DNA of 64,000 bases from Rapana venosa (taxonomy: Eukaryota > Mollusca > Gastropoda > Neogastropoda > Muricidae): positions 236,802 through 300,801 of the forward strand of contig CM054144.1 of NCBI GenBank assembly GCA_028751875.1, in the 5' to 3' direction. A program made the translations under genes and the position numbers. The notes under the pieces are model-generated. The model saw only the letters and a list, made by a program, of their open reading frames with translations. It had not been told where the DNA came from and ran no database searches. Shown one piece after another: positions 10,946 to 24,102 of the stretch. Position 1 is the first letter of the stretch; every line of letters starts with the position of its first letter.

Positions 10946-11790
10946 CTCACTCACCCACTCATATTCTCTCCCTCAACGACTATATAGTTTTAAATTTCTT
11001 CTTGGTTTGTTTCTTGTTTTTATTGTGTGGATGTATGGGTATTAAATTTATTTCATTATCATGACATATAATTTGAAACGAGTATAATCTAAAATGAGTG
11101 TTGATGGGATCGCATACTGTTTTGGGAATTATATATGGATATTATCTCTGAAATACACACTCACACACACTCTGTCTCTCTGTCTCCGTCTCTCTCTCTC
11201 TCACCTTTTATCGTCCTGCTTATAGTCATAGTATATCCTGGTGAAGGATTCGTATTTTTATATTTTCAATACTTTATTGGACTTGCCTCTGTACTTAAGT
11301 TCTAATGAGTGCCCTATTTCAATATATTATAATTATGTGTAACAAGTATGTGTACCATTTGACAATGTGTAGATGTTTATCTTTATGACTTATTAAGTTT
11401 GGTTGTGTTATTTTTCTTGGCTTTGTTGTTGTTCTTGTTCTTGTTGTTGTTGTTTGTCTGTTTTTCTCTTTTTTATCATCTTTTGTTGGTTTGGTTTTTT
11501 CTTCTCTTTTGTTTGTTTGTTTGTTTTGGTTAGGGTTTTTTGGAGGGTGGGGGTAGGGGTGGGGTATTTTTAGGATTTTCTTTTAATTGCTTGCTTTGGG
11601 GGGGGGGGGGGGGGGGGGGGTTGTTGGGGAGGAGCTGTTTTGAAAAGGGTTATTTCCCCTTGTTTTTATTGTGAGACTGTATAAGTATTGGGTTATTATT
11701 ATTAAGATGTATCCCTAACGGGCGGGGACTGGATGTAAAAAAGCACATGTGTGCTTATTCATTATCCTCGAAATAAAAGAATTTTTCATT
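10946..11790 (+). mobile_element. LINE 3' UTR, family R-A (copy 1)
   Basis: Non-coding repeat matching 33340-33736 plus 35041-35465 almost end to end. It contains a GT/T-rich segment, a poly-G run at 11598-11620 and ends in the family tail GGATGTAAAAAAGCAC, a 4-base loop, GTGCTT, then ATTATCCTCGAAATAAAAG. This stem-loop with a short tandem tail is typical of LINE 3' ends. The coding part may be the endonuclease fragment just upstream. Confidence 0.75.
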
Positions 11791-12738
11791 TCTCTCTCTC
11801 TCTCTCTCCTCTCCTCTCCTCTCCTCATGCCCTTTCTCTAGTCTAATTCAATAGATTTTATCGTGGATGTTGTTTTTATTGCAGTTAGAGATGAGATTAT
11901 TAGTACTATTATAAGCGATACTGTTTTAGTTTGATATTGTTTTAGTTTGATAGCCCAGTTGATTATGGGCTTTTGTATTTTGTATGTATAGGGGTTTTAC
12001 TTGTTGGAATAATTGGTTTTGTTTGTTTTGTTATTATTTTTCTATTTGATTGAAGGTGTATTTCCCCTTCCCCCTTGATACTCCTCCCCCACCCCCCATC
12101 CTTTCCAATGCTTTTCTGTTATCATCGTTATGTTGTTGTCTCATGGTGATGGGGATTATTTGTTATATTGTTGTCTCATGGTGATGGGTGATTGTTGTTA
12201 TTCTTGTATCTCTATTATAATAATCGTTATTATTGTCTTATTTGACTTATCTTGCTTGTTTCGTAGTTATTGTGTGAATATATTATTTTTTTAAAAAGCG
12301 CTATTTGAAGAGTATGAGCGCATAAAAGCACACGTTTGCTGGGTGCAGGAGAGGAGGGAGGTCATTGAAGGCAATATTGTCAGTAATGACGAATGCCTAG
12401 TATTTTCTAATGTTTTGTTCCTGTACCTTTTTATTATCTAAAGTATAAACTTGAAAGAATGGATGAAACAGTAGGTGAAGTAATTTGTTTGTCCTGACGT
12501 TTTATGATTTTCTTTTTTAAATTCTTAAAACATTCTTGATTTAAATGTGTGTGTGGACGTGAGCGCGCACGCGCGCAGGTGTGTATGAGCATCAGTATAT
12601 GTGTGCGTGTATATGTATATGTGGTAATTTGTATTTTTCAATGTATTACCTTAATCGATTTTCCTCTTTACTGGTTTAATTTAATGGGTAAGTATGCAAT
12701 AATGTAGTATTTCAATATGATCATTAAGAAATTTGTTT
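11791..12738. other. Unassigned AT-rich DNA
   Basis: Starts with (CTCTC)n, then AT-rich sequence with short direct repeats such as TTGTCTCATGGTGATGGG twice near 12136 and 12172. A small (TG)/(CG) tract lies near 12550. No gene is visible. Confidence 0.45.
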
Positions 12739-13475
<737 letters not shown>

Positions 13476-13499
13476 TGCCTATGCTATATAAATTCCATA

Positions 13500-13531
<32 letters not shown>
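13476..13531 (+). mobile_element. Solo L2-like 3' tail
   Basis: GCTATATAAATTCCATATAT followed by (TTA)n, the same terminal block that ends the LINE at 33737-35040. No LINE coding DNA precedes it, so it is an extremely 5'-truncated copy or a SINE using this tail. Confidence 0.7.
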
Positions 13532-13532
<1 letters not shown>

Positions 13533-13614
13533 GCCACCGTTATGACCCCACCCCTTAGGTAGCCGTATTCCGACTTTAGGAACGGTGTCTGAACACCACA
13601 CCTGTGTGCATGCT

Positions 13615-13870
13615 GGGTGCTGTTTCTGTCATCCCTTCCACCTGGCACACAATGGCCTACTCTTCCAAAAGGTGAAAGGGATTGTTAACGTGTGTGCAAG
13701 ATGTTCTGCGTGCTTTCGCACATGGGGCCTGGGTTTATAGTGTCATCCAAAGGACACTGACATTCAGTTCAACATGCTCGTCAGGCTGGGAAGAACGGGT
13801 GAGGCTGGGAATTGAACCCAAAACCTCAAGGTTTACTTGCTGGCAGGCTCACGTCTTAGCTATCTTACTT
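13615..13870 (-). mobile_element. tRNA-derived SINE, family B (copy)
   Basis: On the minus strand a tRNA-like head with box B GGGTTCAATTCC (13808-13819), followed by a body that reads GTGCCAGGTGGAAGGG toward the lower coordinates. It matches 42415-42780 and 13930-14140. The 3' stem-loop tail is missing. Confidence 0.7.
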
Positions 13871-13929
13871 TAAACATGGTTTAATGTTCTCTTTAACATG
13901 AAAACCGCCTTAGATTACACAGATTCAAA

Positions 13930-14140
13930 ATCCGTTTCCACCGACACAACTGGCCTACCCTTGAGAAAGGCGGAGCGGGTTTTAACGTGTGCGCAAGATG
14001 TTCTGCCATCGTTCGCACACTGGACCTCGGCTAGTAGCCTCATCCGAAGAAATGTTTGGAGTAGTGGAGTCGACGCTGAGGTTTTCTCCTGTCAACTATT
14101 AGTGCCTTGGTGGAAGTTCAAGCCTTTGCGTCAGGTGGGG
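13930..14140 (-). mobile_element. tRNA-derived SINE, family B (partial)
   Basis: Second, more diverged copy of the same SINE body in the same orientation, sharing blocks such as TTTAACGTGTGCGCAAGATG and CGTTCGCACAC with the copies at 13615, 26980 and 42415. The head is lost. Confidence 0.6.
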
Positions 14141-14253
14141 AGCGCAACGCCCTGCAATGCCCTGTGATTTCTTTCCTTGCTCTGTTTCTTGCCAGTTCCC
14201 AGCAGTATTTTCCTTTTTGTTAGGGATGTATGACTCTTGAGTGAGAGAAGGCC

Positions 14254-14432
14254 GTCTCTGTTTTCCTCCATCACGCTTTCCTTGGCATTCTTCATGTTCT
14301 GCCAGTCTCCTGGTTTCAGCGGATGTGTCTGTATTTTCCTCCATCACGCTTTCCTTGGCATTCTTCATGTTCTGCCAGTCTCCTGGTTTCAGCGGCTGTG
14401 TCTGTATTTTCCTCCATCACGCTTTGATTTTC
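14254..14432. repeat. 73-bp direct repeat, 2.4 copies
   Basis: Unit starts GTCTGTATTTTCCTCCATCA; starts at 14254, 14327 and 14400 give a period of 73 bp. Copies are nearly identical, so the duplication is recent. Confidence 0.9.
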
Positions 14433-14486
14433 TTTTCTCAGGGGTCTGCTTTCTTTCCGGTACCTAGAGTGCACAGTTATTGACCC

Positions 14487-14548
14487 CTGCTGCTGCTGCT
14501 GCTCCTGCTGCTGCTGCTCCTCCTCCTCCTCCTCCTACTACTACTACC

Positions 14549-14587
<39 letters not shown>

Positions 14588-14600
14588 ACTACTACTTTTT
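14487..14600. repeat. Trinucleotide array (TGC/CTC/TAC)n
   Basis: (GCT)n and (CTC)n followed by about 12 (TGC)n units. ORFs with Ala/Pro/Thr runs here come from the repeat, not from a gene. A CTG/CAG tract of this kind is length-unstable. Confidence 0.9.
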
Positions 14601-15128
14601 CTTCTACCATGACTACCGCTACTTCTATTTCTGGTGTGTTTGCTGCTGGTGCTGCTTTTTCACTGCTACTACTGTTACTTCAGCTGCCGTTGCTGCTGCT
14701 GTATTTGTAATGACAATTCTGTGAAGGGGCCTTGTCTGGGATGGGATGCTTGCTGGCCAGTCTCGGGCCCCGCGCTGCTGATGGTGGTGTGCAGGACTGG
14801 GTCCACAGCATGCTTCAGTCTCTACAGTGCCAGACAACCTCCCTCCTCTCTCTCCTCCCCTCCCTCCCTCCCTCCCTTCCTTCCTTCCTTTCTCTCATGC
14901 ACACGCACACACACGCACACACACAAACACCATCACACGCGCGTGTGGGTGCGCAGGCAAACACATGTGCGTGTATGTGCGTGTGTGCGTGCGTGCATGT
15001 ACACGTTTGTCTGTAAAACGTAAAACAGGAAAAAAAAATTGGCTTTTATTTCTGCAAGCTAAAGAAGAAGAAAGGCAATGCGTTATTGGCTCCTCCTCCT
15101 ACCTCATCATCCCTTTTACACCCCCCTC
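14601..15128. other. Unassigned, with CT and CA tracts
   Basis: Unique-looking GC-richer DNA at 14720-14830, then (CCTT)n and (CA)/(GT) tracts. The ORFs with PPSLPS and THTH runs are artefacts. Confidence 0.4.
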
Positions 15129-15159
15129 ACACACACACACACTTACACACACACACACA

Positions 15160-15198
<39 letters not shown>

Positions 15199-15957
15199 CT
15201 ACCTTATGCACTGTTGGCCTTCTGTGTGTGTGATGTGGATGGTAACTTCACTGTCATAACCTGTCACCGCCGTCACTCACACACACACACTCACATACAC
15301 ACTCACACATACTCACATACACATACACACTCACATACACACACTCACATACACACTCACGCACACACTCACATACACACTCACACACACACTCACACAC
15401 ACATACACACTCACATACACACACTCACATACACACTCATATAAACACTCACACACACACACTCACACACACACTCACACTACACACTCACACACACACA
15501 CAACTCACACACACACTCATATACACACACGCACACACCACTCACACACACACACACTCACACACACACACACTCTCTCACACACACACACACTCACACA
15601 CATACACACACTCTCACACACACACACACTCACACACGCACACTCACATACACACGCACACACACACTCATATACACACTCACACTCTCACACATACACA
15701 TACACTCACACACACTCTCACACACACTCACACACACACAACACACACACACACTCACACACACGCACACGCACACTCACACACACACTCTCACACACAC
15801 ATTCACACACACACACTCACACACACAAACACACTCACACTCACACACACACACCTCACAAACACACACACTCGCACACACACACTCCACACACACACAC
15901 ACACACTCTCTCTCTCAAACACACACACTCACATACACTCACACACACACACACACA

Positions 15958-16013
<56 letters not shown>
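15129..16013. repeat. Long degenerate (CA)n/(CACT)n tract
   Basis: Almost unbroken CA-based repeat with CACT, CATA and CACG variants, interrupted only by the unique block at 15194-15278. The long THTH-type ORFs are artefacts. Confidence 0.95.
15194..15278. repeat. 85-bp unique block, copy 1 of 2
   Basis: Block beginning ACCCCTACCTTATGCACTGT, repeated at 16336-16420 with about two differences. It marks a duplication of a larger segment of about 1.14 kb made mostly of CA repeat. Confidence 0.9.
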
Positions 16014-16052
16014 GTCTAATATCACTTTAAGTGAACAGACGTAAAATTGAAG
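16014..16052 (+). mobile_element. Solo I-like LINE 3' end
   Basis: CTAATATCACTTTAAGTGAA then CAGACGTAAAATTGAAGA matches the 3' end of the I-like LINE at 47840-47875. It sits alone between two (CA)n tracts. Confidence 0.7.
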
Positions 16053-16288
16053 ACACACACACACATATACACACATACTCATACACACACTCACACACAC
16101 ACACACTCACACACACACTCTCACACACACACTCACACACACACACCACACACACTCACACGCACACACACACCCACACACACACTCACGCACACACACA
16201 CACACTCACACACACACACACACGTACACACACACACACACACGTACACACACACACACACGTACACACACACACACACACCACAACA

Positions 16289-16339
<51 letters not shown>

Positions 16340-16718
16340 CTACCTTATGCACTGTTGGCCCTCTGTGTGTGTGATGTGGATGGTAACTTCACTGTCATAA
16401 CCTGTCACCGCCGTCACTCGCACACACACTCACATACACACTCACACACACACACTTTCACACACACACACACTCACACACACACACTCACGCACACACA
16501 CACACTCACACACACTATCACACACACACTCACACACACACACTCACATACATACACATACACTCACACACACACACACTCACATACACACACACTCACA
16601 CACACTATCACACACACACTCACACACACACACTCACATACACACACACACTCACACACACACTCACATACACACTCACACACACACACACACACTCACA
16701 CACACACACACACACACA

Positions 16719-16757
<39 letters not shown>
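16053..16757. repeat. Long degenerate (CA)n tract
   Basis: CA repeat with CACT, CATA and CACG variants. The second copy of the unique block is at 16336-16420. Confidence 0.95.
16336..16420. repeat. 85-bp unique block, copy 2 of 2
   Basis: Near-identical to 15194-15278. Both are flanked by (CA)n, so unequal exchange between CA tracts is the likely origin; misassembly is the alternative. Confidence 0.9.
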
Positions 16758-16760
<3 letters not shown>

Positions 16761-17185
16761 TGCAGCCTCACACGCAGATGCTCGCGTTCGGACTGGATTG
16801 GATGGTGGCGCGCGTTCGTTCCGTTGTCACAGAGAAAAGAAACACACACTGGCCATACACTGTCGGCCCACACACACACACACGCTGCTGCATTGATTTC
16901 TCTCCCTTTCTCTCGGGGGGGGGGGGGGGGCACAAAGTGTTTGACAAGTTGGGCCTTTTGTTCTTTCCTGTTGTTTAGAGTGAACTTTGTGCCGGTGGTT
17001 GTTTGGGGACTGGCTGTCTGGTCTGCCTAATGACAAACTGATGTCCTCCCTGACTCCACTCCTCCCACCACACACCAGGTCCCCCTTGCGTGATGCTGAC
17101 AGAGTTGTGGGCCCTATATTTTGAACAGTTATGTTTAGTTGTGCTTGGGAACCGAATTGTCTCCCTCTTGACAAAAAATGGTGAT
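16758..17185. other. Unassigned
   Basis: Unique-looking DNA with a poly-G run at 16915-16930. No gene is supported. Confidence 0.4.
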
Positions 17186-17575
17186 GTGTAGGAATGATTT
17201 CTTGGAGTCACGTAATGTGCGTTGTATATAAATGATCTCATGGAGTCACATGCTGTGCGCTGTATACAAGTGATCTCATGGAGTCACATGCTGTGCGTTG
17301 TATACAAGTGATCTCATGGAGTCACATGCTGTGGACGGTGTACAAATGATCTCATGGAGTCACATGCTGTGCGTTGTATATAAATGATCTCATGGAGTCA
17401 CATGATGTGCGCTGTATACAAGTGATCTCATGGAGTCACATGCTGTGCGTTGTATACAAATGATCTCATGGAGTCACATGCTGTGCGTTGTATACAAATG
17501 ATCTCATGGGGTCACATGCTGTGGACGGTGAACAAATGATCTCATGGAGTCACATGCTGTGGGGTGAACACATCA
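17186..17575. repeat. 38-bp minisatellite, ~10 copies
   Basis: Unit TGATCTCATGGAGTCACATG plus CTGTGCGTTGTATACAAG. Copies differ by few bases, with GCGTTG/GGACGG variants alternating. Confidence 0.95.
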
Positions 17576-18040
17576 GCGACTTGCTCATCAGGCCATGGAC
17601 AGAAGGAGTGCTGGCCTGACAGGTAAGTGGGGGTGGGAGAGACGGGCCATGAGAAGGAAAAGCAAGAATGGTTTCTGCCAAACCCTCTCTTCTAACAGGG
17701 CCGAGGATACTGCAGTCAGAGCAAGAAGAACCATTTCAGACAGCTTGCTTCAGTAACCACAGTTAGTTAGTCAGCAATCAAACCAAAACTTATCATCCCC
17801 CCCTCCACCATCACCACCACCACCCCTCAAAAAAAAGAAAAATCCAAACAAACGAACAAACAAACAAAAATCCAAAACAAACCTTGCCGTAGTCAGGTCG
17901 TTAATTAGGCAGTAAAAACAAGAATATTTCTTTGGGAAAGCTTTCTTTCCGTGACGTGTGACGTCATGATTACAGCAGTCAAGCAAAGAATTCTTTGTTC
18001 AAAACACTCCCCATGATAACGTCATGACTTGATTAGTCAA

Positions 18041-18072
<32 letters not shown>

Positions 18073-18109
18073 CCTCGAACAACATGCATGGTTGTCAACA
18101 TTGAGCCAC

Positions 18110-18140
<31 letters not shown>

Positions 18141-18330
18141 GCTGTTTGTGACTGACTAGGACAGGCTGGGAGTGTTGTTGATGTCCATTTCAGAGGTCCT
18201 CAGAGCTTGCTGAGCATGAACACTGTGATGTGTGGTGGACCAAGAAACAGAGGATGCTGTAGTCAGGAGAGCGTATCGGGAAAGGCAATGCAGAGATGGT
18301 GCAGGGAATTGCTGTCAAGATCAAACTAGC

Positions 18331-18332
<2 letters not shown>
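17576..18332. other. Unassigned, with CA and GTT tracts
   Basis: No gene seen. Microsatellites lie at about 18044-18072 (CA) and 18110-18141 (GTT). Confidence 0.4.
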
Positions 18333-18421
<89 letters not shown>

Positions 18422-18431
18422 GAGAGAGCGA

Positions 18432-18464
<33 letters not shown>

Positions 18465-18467
18465 GAG

Positions 18468-18516
<49 letters not shown>

Positions 18517-18530
18517 AAGACAGACAGACA
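18333..18530. repeat. (GA)n microsatellite
   Basis: About 90 GA units with rare GCGA interruptions, ending in (CAGA)n and CA. RE-type and SL-type ORFs are artefacts. Confidence 0.95.
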
Positions 18531-18619
18531 GACACACACACAAACACACACACACGCACAGAGTCTTGGGGCATTGGTAAGGGTTTTTTGGGGGGTCTGC
18601 TTTTTGTTTTGTTTTTTGT

Positions 18620-19817
18620 CATTTAATAATAATAATAAATGGAACTTATATAGGCTATATCTTGCAAAGACAAATCAAAGCGCATGCATTCACCTAATCT
18701 GACACAGTCATGCAATCAATGATAAATAATCAATAGTTTAAACAAACAGATATTACAAACATGGTGCGCTGTAGACAAAATCTATGAAATAAAATTTCAA
18801 TAGTCAAAATTAATGTTATTGAAAAGCACACACACACTCACACACGTCATATACTTTAGCAGGGTGATAGGACATGGGTTAGTGAAGGTGGGATAGTTCT
18901 GATATGAAACAGGAGGGGGAAATCTTAGGTTTGAAATAAATATGTCTTGAGGCTGGATTTAAAAGTGTCATAACTAGGTTTCTGGCGAAGAGAGAGAGGG
19001 AGCTCATTCCAGGTCGATGGACCCGAAATAGAGAAAGAGCAGCTACTAGCGGTGGATTGGTTGAATCTAGATATTCGTAGGCACAGGGTATCTGCAGCAG
19101 AGCGGAGGGAATGTGGAGTGTACAGGTTAAGACATTCACAGAAGTAGGAGGGTGCAGTTTTGTGGAGACATTTGTAACAGAGGGTACTGATCTTATAATT
19201 TACTCTCTGTGGCACAGGCAGCCAGTGGAGAGATTGCAAGAGAGGGGTAGTGTGCTCAGATTTTTTTTCTTTCTGAGAACTAGTCGAGCTGCGGAGTTTT
19301 GTATACGTTGAATGGAGTGGATAGATGATGCTGGCAGACCAGACAAAAGAGAATTGCAATAGTCCAGACATGAAAGAATGAGAGAAGTGACAAGTTTGGC
19401 TGTTGCATCGGTGGACAGGTACTTTGGAATTGCACTAATTCACTGTAATTGATAGTAGCACGACTGACAGGTCTGGGTGATGAATTTTTGCATAGAGAGT
19501 GTGTTGTCAATAACAACACCTAGATACTTCGCAGCAGTGGGTAGAGGGACTGATGTATTGCCTAGCTCTGTTGAAGCTGTTGTAATGGAAGAGAGTTTGT
19601 GTTTGGTCCCTATGAGCATGGCTTCGGTTTTATCTGCATTTAGCTGTAATTCGTTCTGTGTCATCCAGATTTTAATATCTTCAAAGCAGTTGGCCATATT
19701 TGTCAGGAGAGAAGGCAGATTTTCAGGAGTAACACTGCTTTGAATCTGAGAGTCATCTGCGTAAAATTGATGGTTGATTTGATGACGGTTTATTATATGT
19801 GACAGTGGGGCAGTGTA
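18620..19817 (-). mobile_element. L2/CR1-like LINE, 5'-truncated
   Basis: Minus-strand copy of the abundant L2-like family. Frames at 19440-19697 and 18925-19371 encode the RT thumb and C-terminal region, with [46 protein letters not shown] and [20 protein letters not shown]. Frameshifts separate them. The 3' end runs through a short CA tract (18826-18845) to (TAA)n at 18624-18640. The copy starts just after the RT motif-B region, near 19817, so it lacks endonuclease and most catalytic RT motifs. Not functional. Confidence 0.9.
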
Positions 19818-20368
<551 letters not shown>

Positions 20369-21725
20369 ATACTTATTCCATAGAGCCCACGTCACATTGA
20401 CAGTTTAAAAGAGATCAACACTGCAGTTTCGGGTTTCAGATTTTGCAGATGAGAGATCAAAATGAAACATTACAGCTCTGCTGCATCCTCTCAAAAATCT
20501 GTGTACTTTCAGAATGCTTGCATCCTCGACCTTTCAGACTGTGTGTACGAACAGTAGCACACGCAAAATATCACCATTGGTGAACCTCGGGAATCTAGCT
20601 GAGGAACGCAAACCCCCTCGCCCCTCCCCCACCCAGAAAAAAACGGAAAAAACCCACAAAACTGTGTGTACAGAAAGGGAATTACGGCATTTGCAGATCT
20701 GCATACACACTTCAACCTGGAAGATAGAACAAATCCCCTACCTCACTTTAAAAAACCCACCACAGAACAACTACCTTAATCGTCCACCTGCTGCTGCGAG
20801 TCACACCTTTCACCTACACCCTCAGGCTGTGAAGGGTAGACGCTGGCTGGTGTTTCCTAGCGGTCACTGTCAGCCGTGGACCTGCGCAGAGCGGAGTCAG
20901 CTGAAGCGGGACGTCCGTCAGGCCAGTGTCGCCACACTGCCTGCAGGGTCATGTCATCTGTTCAGTTTGGGGCGAGGTGTCTTGGTCTGGTGTGAGCCAG
21001 TCAGTGTGTGCCACATGCCCCATCTGCTGCCCTGCAGTCAGTGGTGCAGCAGCGGGGTGACGGCCTGTGTGGTCTGCCTCACCAGCAAAGACGACCATGC
21101 AATCACAACGAGGCTTGCTGCCGCTGATGAGTTCTCCTCTCAGCAGGACGAAATTCTTACTGGCGGTAACAACGTGACCACATGAGAGCCCGAGTTGGCC
21201 GCTTTCAGCAACAAAGGGAATGCACATCTATAGCTGACTGATGGTTTCATCAAACGAATAATTGACTACAGAGGCAGAGGCACAAAACCCACGCCTTAAA
21301 AAGGCACTGATTTTCCAGTTGGATATGTTTTGAGCAGCAGCAACAACATAAAAACAAAACAAAGCAAAACAAGGCAAAGATTGGCTAGGCAACAACACCC
21401 CCTCTCCCCATCCCCGCTGTAGCCACCCCCATGCAACCCACTTGGTTGAGTATTTAGAACAGAGCAACCCTTTCACACCTTTCCTATAGCTCGTGCTAGC
21501 ACGCTGATAAAAGCCAAGCAAACCAAAGAGCACACACAAGGCGACAAAGGAAGCACTCTATGATAAAACAGACACATCCCTGACACCCCACACCCCGACA
21601 CCCTACACCCTACACCCCACACCCCGACACCCCACACTCACATTTTGATTGATGCTGCAAAACGCCAGGGAAAACCTTGATGTGGCCTTTGCCATCGGCT
21701 GGACAAAGAACACCACAAACCCCTT
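20369..21725. other. Unassigned unique DNA with a 223-codon frame
   Basis: An open frame runs from 20514 to 21185 on the plus strand. It has no recognisable domain, many Pro/Thr/Ser/Cys residues and no repeat origin. It could contain an exon, but there is no splice or motif support. Short ACACCCC-type repeats occur at 21575-21640. Confidence 0.35.
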
Positions 21726-21832
21726 AGGCAAAGTCTGCACAAGGACATAGAAGGCGAAGTCTGCACAAGGACATAGAAGGCAAAGTATGCACAAGGACAT
21801 AGAAGGCGAAGTTTGCACAAGGACATAGAAGC
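21726..21832. repeat. 26-bp tandem repeat, 4 copies
   Basis: Unit GCACAAGGACATAGAAGGCG plus AAGTCT, four near-identical copies. Confidence 0.9.
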
Positions 21833-21837
21833 ATGTA

Positions 21838-21945
21838 TCCATATATGTATGTATGTATCTATGTATGTATGTATGCATGCATGTATGCATGTATGTAATG
21901 TATGTATGTATGCATGCATGTATGCATGTATGTAATGTATGTATG
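21838..21945. repeat. (TATG)n microsatellite, 5' flank of LINE
   Basis: (TATG)n with ATGC variants, ending exactly where the LINE at 21946 begins. The same repeat resumes at the LINE's 3' end (23512-23545). Confidence 0.9.
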
Positions 21946-23545
21946 TCCTTGAAAAATTAGTTCTTAAACAGCTCAACAACCTCCTTCTCTCCAACAATCT
22001 TCTTCCTGAGTTTCAGTCTGCTTTTCGCATCAACCACAGCACTGAAACCACACTAGTACACACTTTAAACACGCTTCTACCCGCTTCTGACTCAGAGAAA
22101 ATATCCCTTCTCACTCTACTCGACATATCTGCAGCCTTCGACACTATAGACCACTCTATTCTTCTCTCCCGTCTTCAAAAACGTTCGGTGTTACTGGCAC
22201 AGCCCTCACCTGGTTTAATTCATATCTTACTGACCGATTCAAGACATCTGCAGTAAACAAGATTCAATCAATACCTGCCAAACTGGAAAGCGGAGTCCCA
22301 CAGGGATCAATTCTAGGCCCTGTTCTGTTCACTCTTTACACTGCCCCCACTGTCACACATAATACACCGTCATCAAATCAACCATCAATTTTACGCAGAT
22401 GACTCAGATTCAAAGCAGTGTTACTCCTGAAAATCTGCCTTCTCTCCTGACAAATATGGCCCACTGCTTTGAAGATATTCAAAACTGGTGACACATAACA
22501 AATTACAGCTAAATGCAGATAAAACCGAAGCCATGCTCGTTGGGACCAAACACAAACTCTCTTCCATTACAACAGCTTCAACAGAACTCGGCAATGCATC
22601 AGTCCCTCTACCCACTGCTGTGAAGTATCTAGGTGTTGTTATCGACAACACACTCTCTATGCAAAATTTCATCACCCATACCTCTCAGTCATGCTACTAT
22701 CAATTACGGTGTATAAGTGCCATTTGAAAGTACCTGTCCTCTCATGCAACATCCAAACTTGTCACTTCTCTCATTCTTTCACGTCTGGGCTATTGTAATT
22801 CTCTTTTGGCTGGTTTGCCAGCATCATCTATCAACTCCATTCAACGTATACAAAACTCCGCAGCTCGACTAGTTCTCAAAAAGAAAAAATCTGAGCACAT
22901 TATCTCTCTCTTGCGATCTCTCCACCAACTGCCTGTGCCACAGAGAGTAGATTATAAAATTAGAACCCTCTGTTACAAATGTCTTCACAAAACTGCACCC
23001 TCCTACCTCTGTGAATGTCTTAACCTGTACACTCCTTCACGTCCCCTCGCTCTGCTGCAGATACCTTTTGCCCACAAATACCTAGATTTAACCAATCCAC
23101 CGTTGGCCGCCGCTCTTTCTCTATTTCGGGTCCATCGACCTGGAATGAGCTCCCTCTCTCTCTTCGCTAGAAACCTAGTTATGACACTTTTAAATCCAGC
23201 CTTAAGACATATTCATTTCAAACCTAAGATTTCCCCCTCCTGTTTCATATCAGAACTATCCAACCTTCACTAACCCATGTCCTATCACCCTGCTAAAGTA
23301 TATGACCTGTGTGTGTGTATGTGTGCTTTTGAAAAAACATTTGACTATTAAAATTTTATTTCATAGATTTGGTCTGCAGCCTACCATGTTTGTAATATCT
23401 GTTGTTTAAACTATTTATTGTTTGTCATTGGTTGCGTGACTGTGTAAGAATAGGTAGAATGCATGCCCTTTGATTTGTCTTTGCAAGATATAGCCCTATA
23501 TAAGTTATATTTATGTATGTATGTATGTATGTATGTATGTATGTT
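21946..23545 (+). mobile_element. L2/CR1-like LINE with RT core
   Basis: The copy with the most complete RT region. The frame at 21939-22256 carries RT motif A ([16 protein letters not shown]). Motif B follows in another frame at about 22300 ([11 protein letters not shown]). A YADD box lies at about 22392. Frames 22488-22727 and 22806-23273 give the C-terminal thumb region ([20 protein letters not shown]). At least three frameshifts inactivate it. The 5' end is truncated inside the RT, and the endonuclease is absent. The 3' UTR contains a GT-rich tract near 23308 and ends GCCCTATATAAGTTATATT before (TATG)n. It encoded reverse transcriptase for target-primed insertion. Confidence 0.9.
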
Positions 23546-23876
23546 CTTATCTGTGTTTGCATCACATCAGGCATCATGTTACATGTTAACCGGTTTGTTG
23601 CCATACCTCTTTCTAGATTGTTCTCGGCTCTTATTGAGGTGCGAAGCTATTCTGTGTGATGAAAGAAGTGCCGCTGCTGTTGCTTTTCTTCATGTCCTGT
23701 TCTTCGTTCACAAGTTGCTATGTATTTCAAGTAGACCATGATTGGCAGAAGTTAAACTTTCATACATTGCTACTTTGTGCTTGATTTAACTGGGATTTAA
23801 TACTGACTAATGCCCTTACAATAGGATAAACAAATGCAATTGCAAAAACTGAAAGAGAAAGAAAATAAGTAGAAAA
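23546..23876. other. Unassigned
   Basis: No gene or named repeat seen. Confidence 0.4.
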
Positions 23877-24040
23877 TCAGGAGGAGAAGAAGGAGGAGGA
23901 GAAGGGGGAAGAAGGAATTGCGAGAAGATTGCGAAGAAGAAGAAGAAGAATTGCAAGAAGAATTGCAAAGAAGAATTGCGAAGAGGAAGAAGAAAAAGAA
24001 TTACGAAGTTGAAGAAAAGATAGGAACAGTAAAGAAGAAG
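23877..24040. repeat. (GAA)n-rich tract with GAATTGC spacers
   Basis: Purine-rich (GAA/GGA)n broken by GAATTGCGA or GAATTGCAA. The reverse complement of the same motif forms 57480-57640. Confidence 0.85.
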
Positions 24041-24102
24041 AAAAATGAAACACCACATAAAAACCCCACGAGACAAACAAACAGTCTAATTGGGAGAAAA
24101 GC

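Noticed and set aside
16031..16978. 315-codon TH-repeat frame
   Set aside because: (CA)n microsatellite.
17186..17575. CRISPR-like array
   Set aside because: Plain 38-bp tandem repeat without spacers.
20514..21185. 223-codon open frame
   Set aside because: No domain, no splice signals I trust, and composition typical of GC-richer non-coding DNA.
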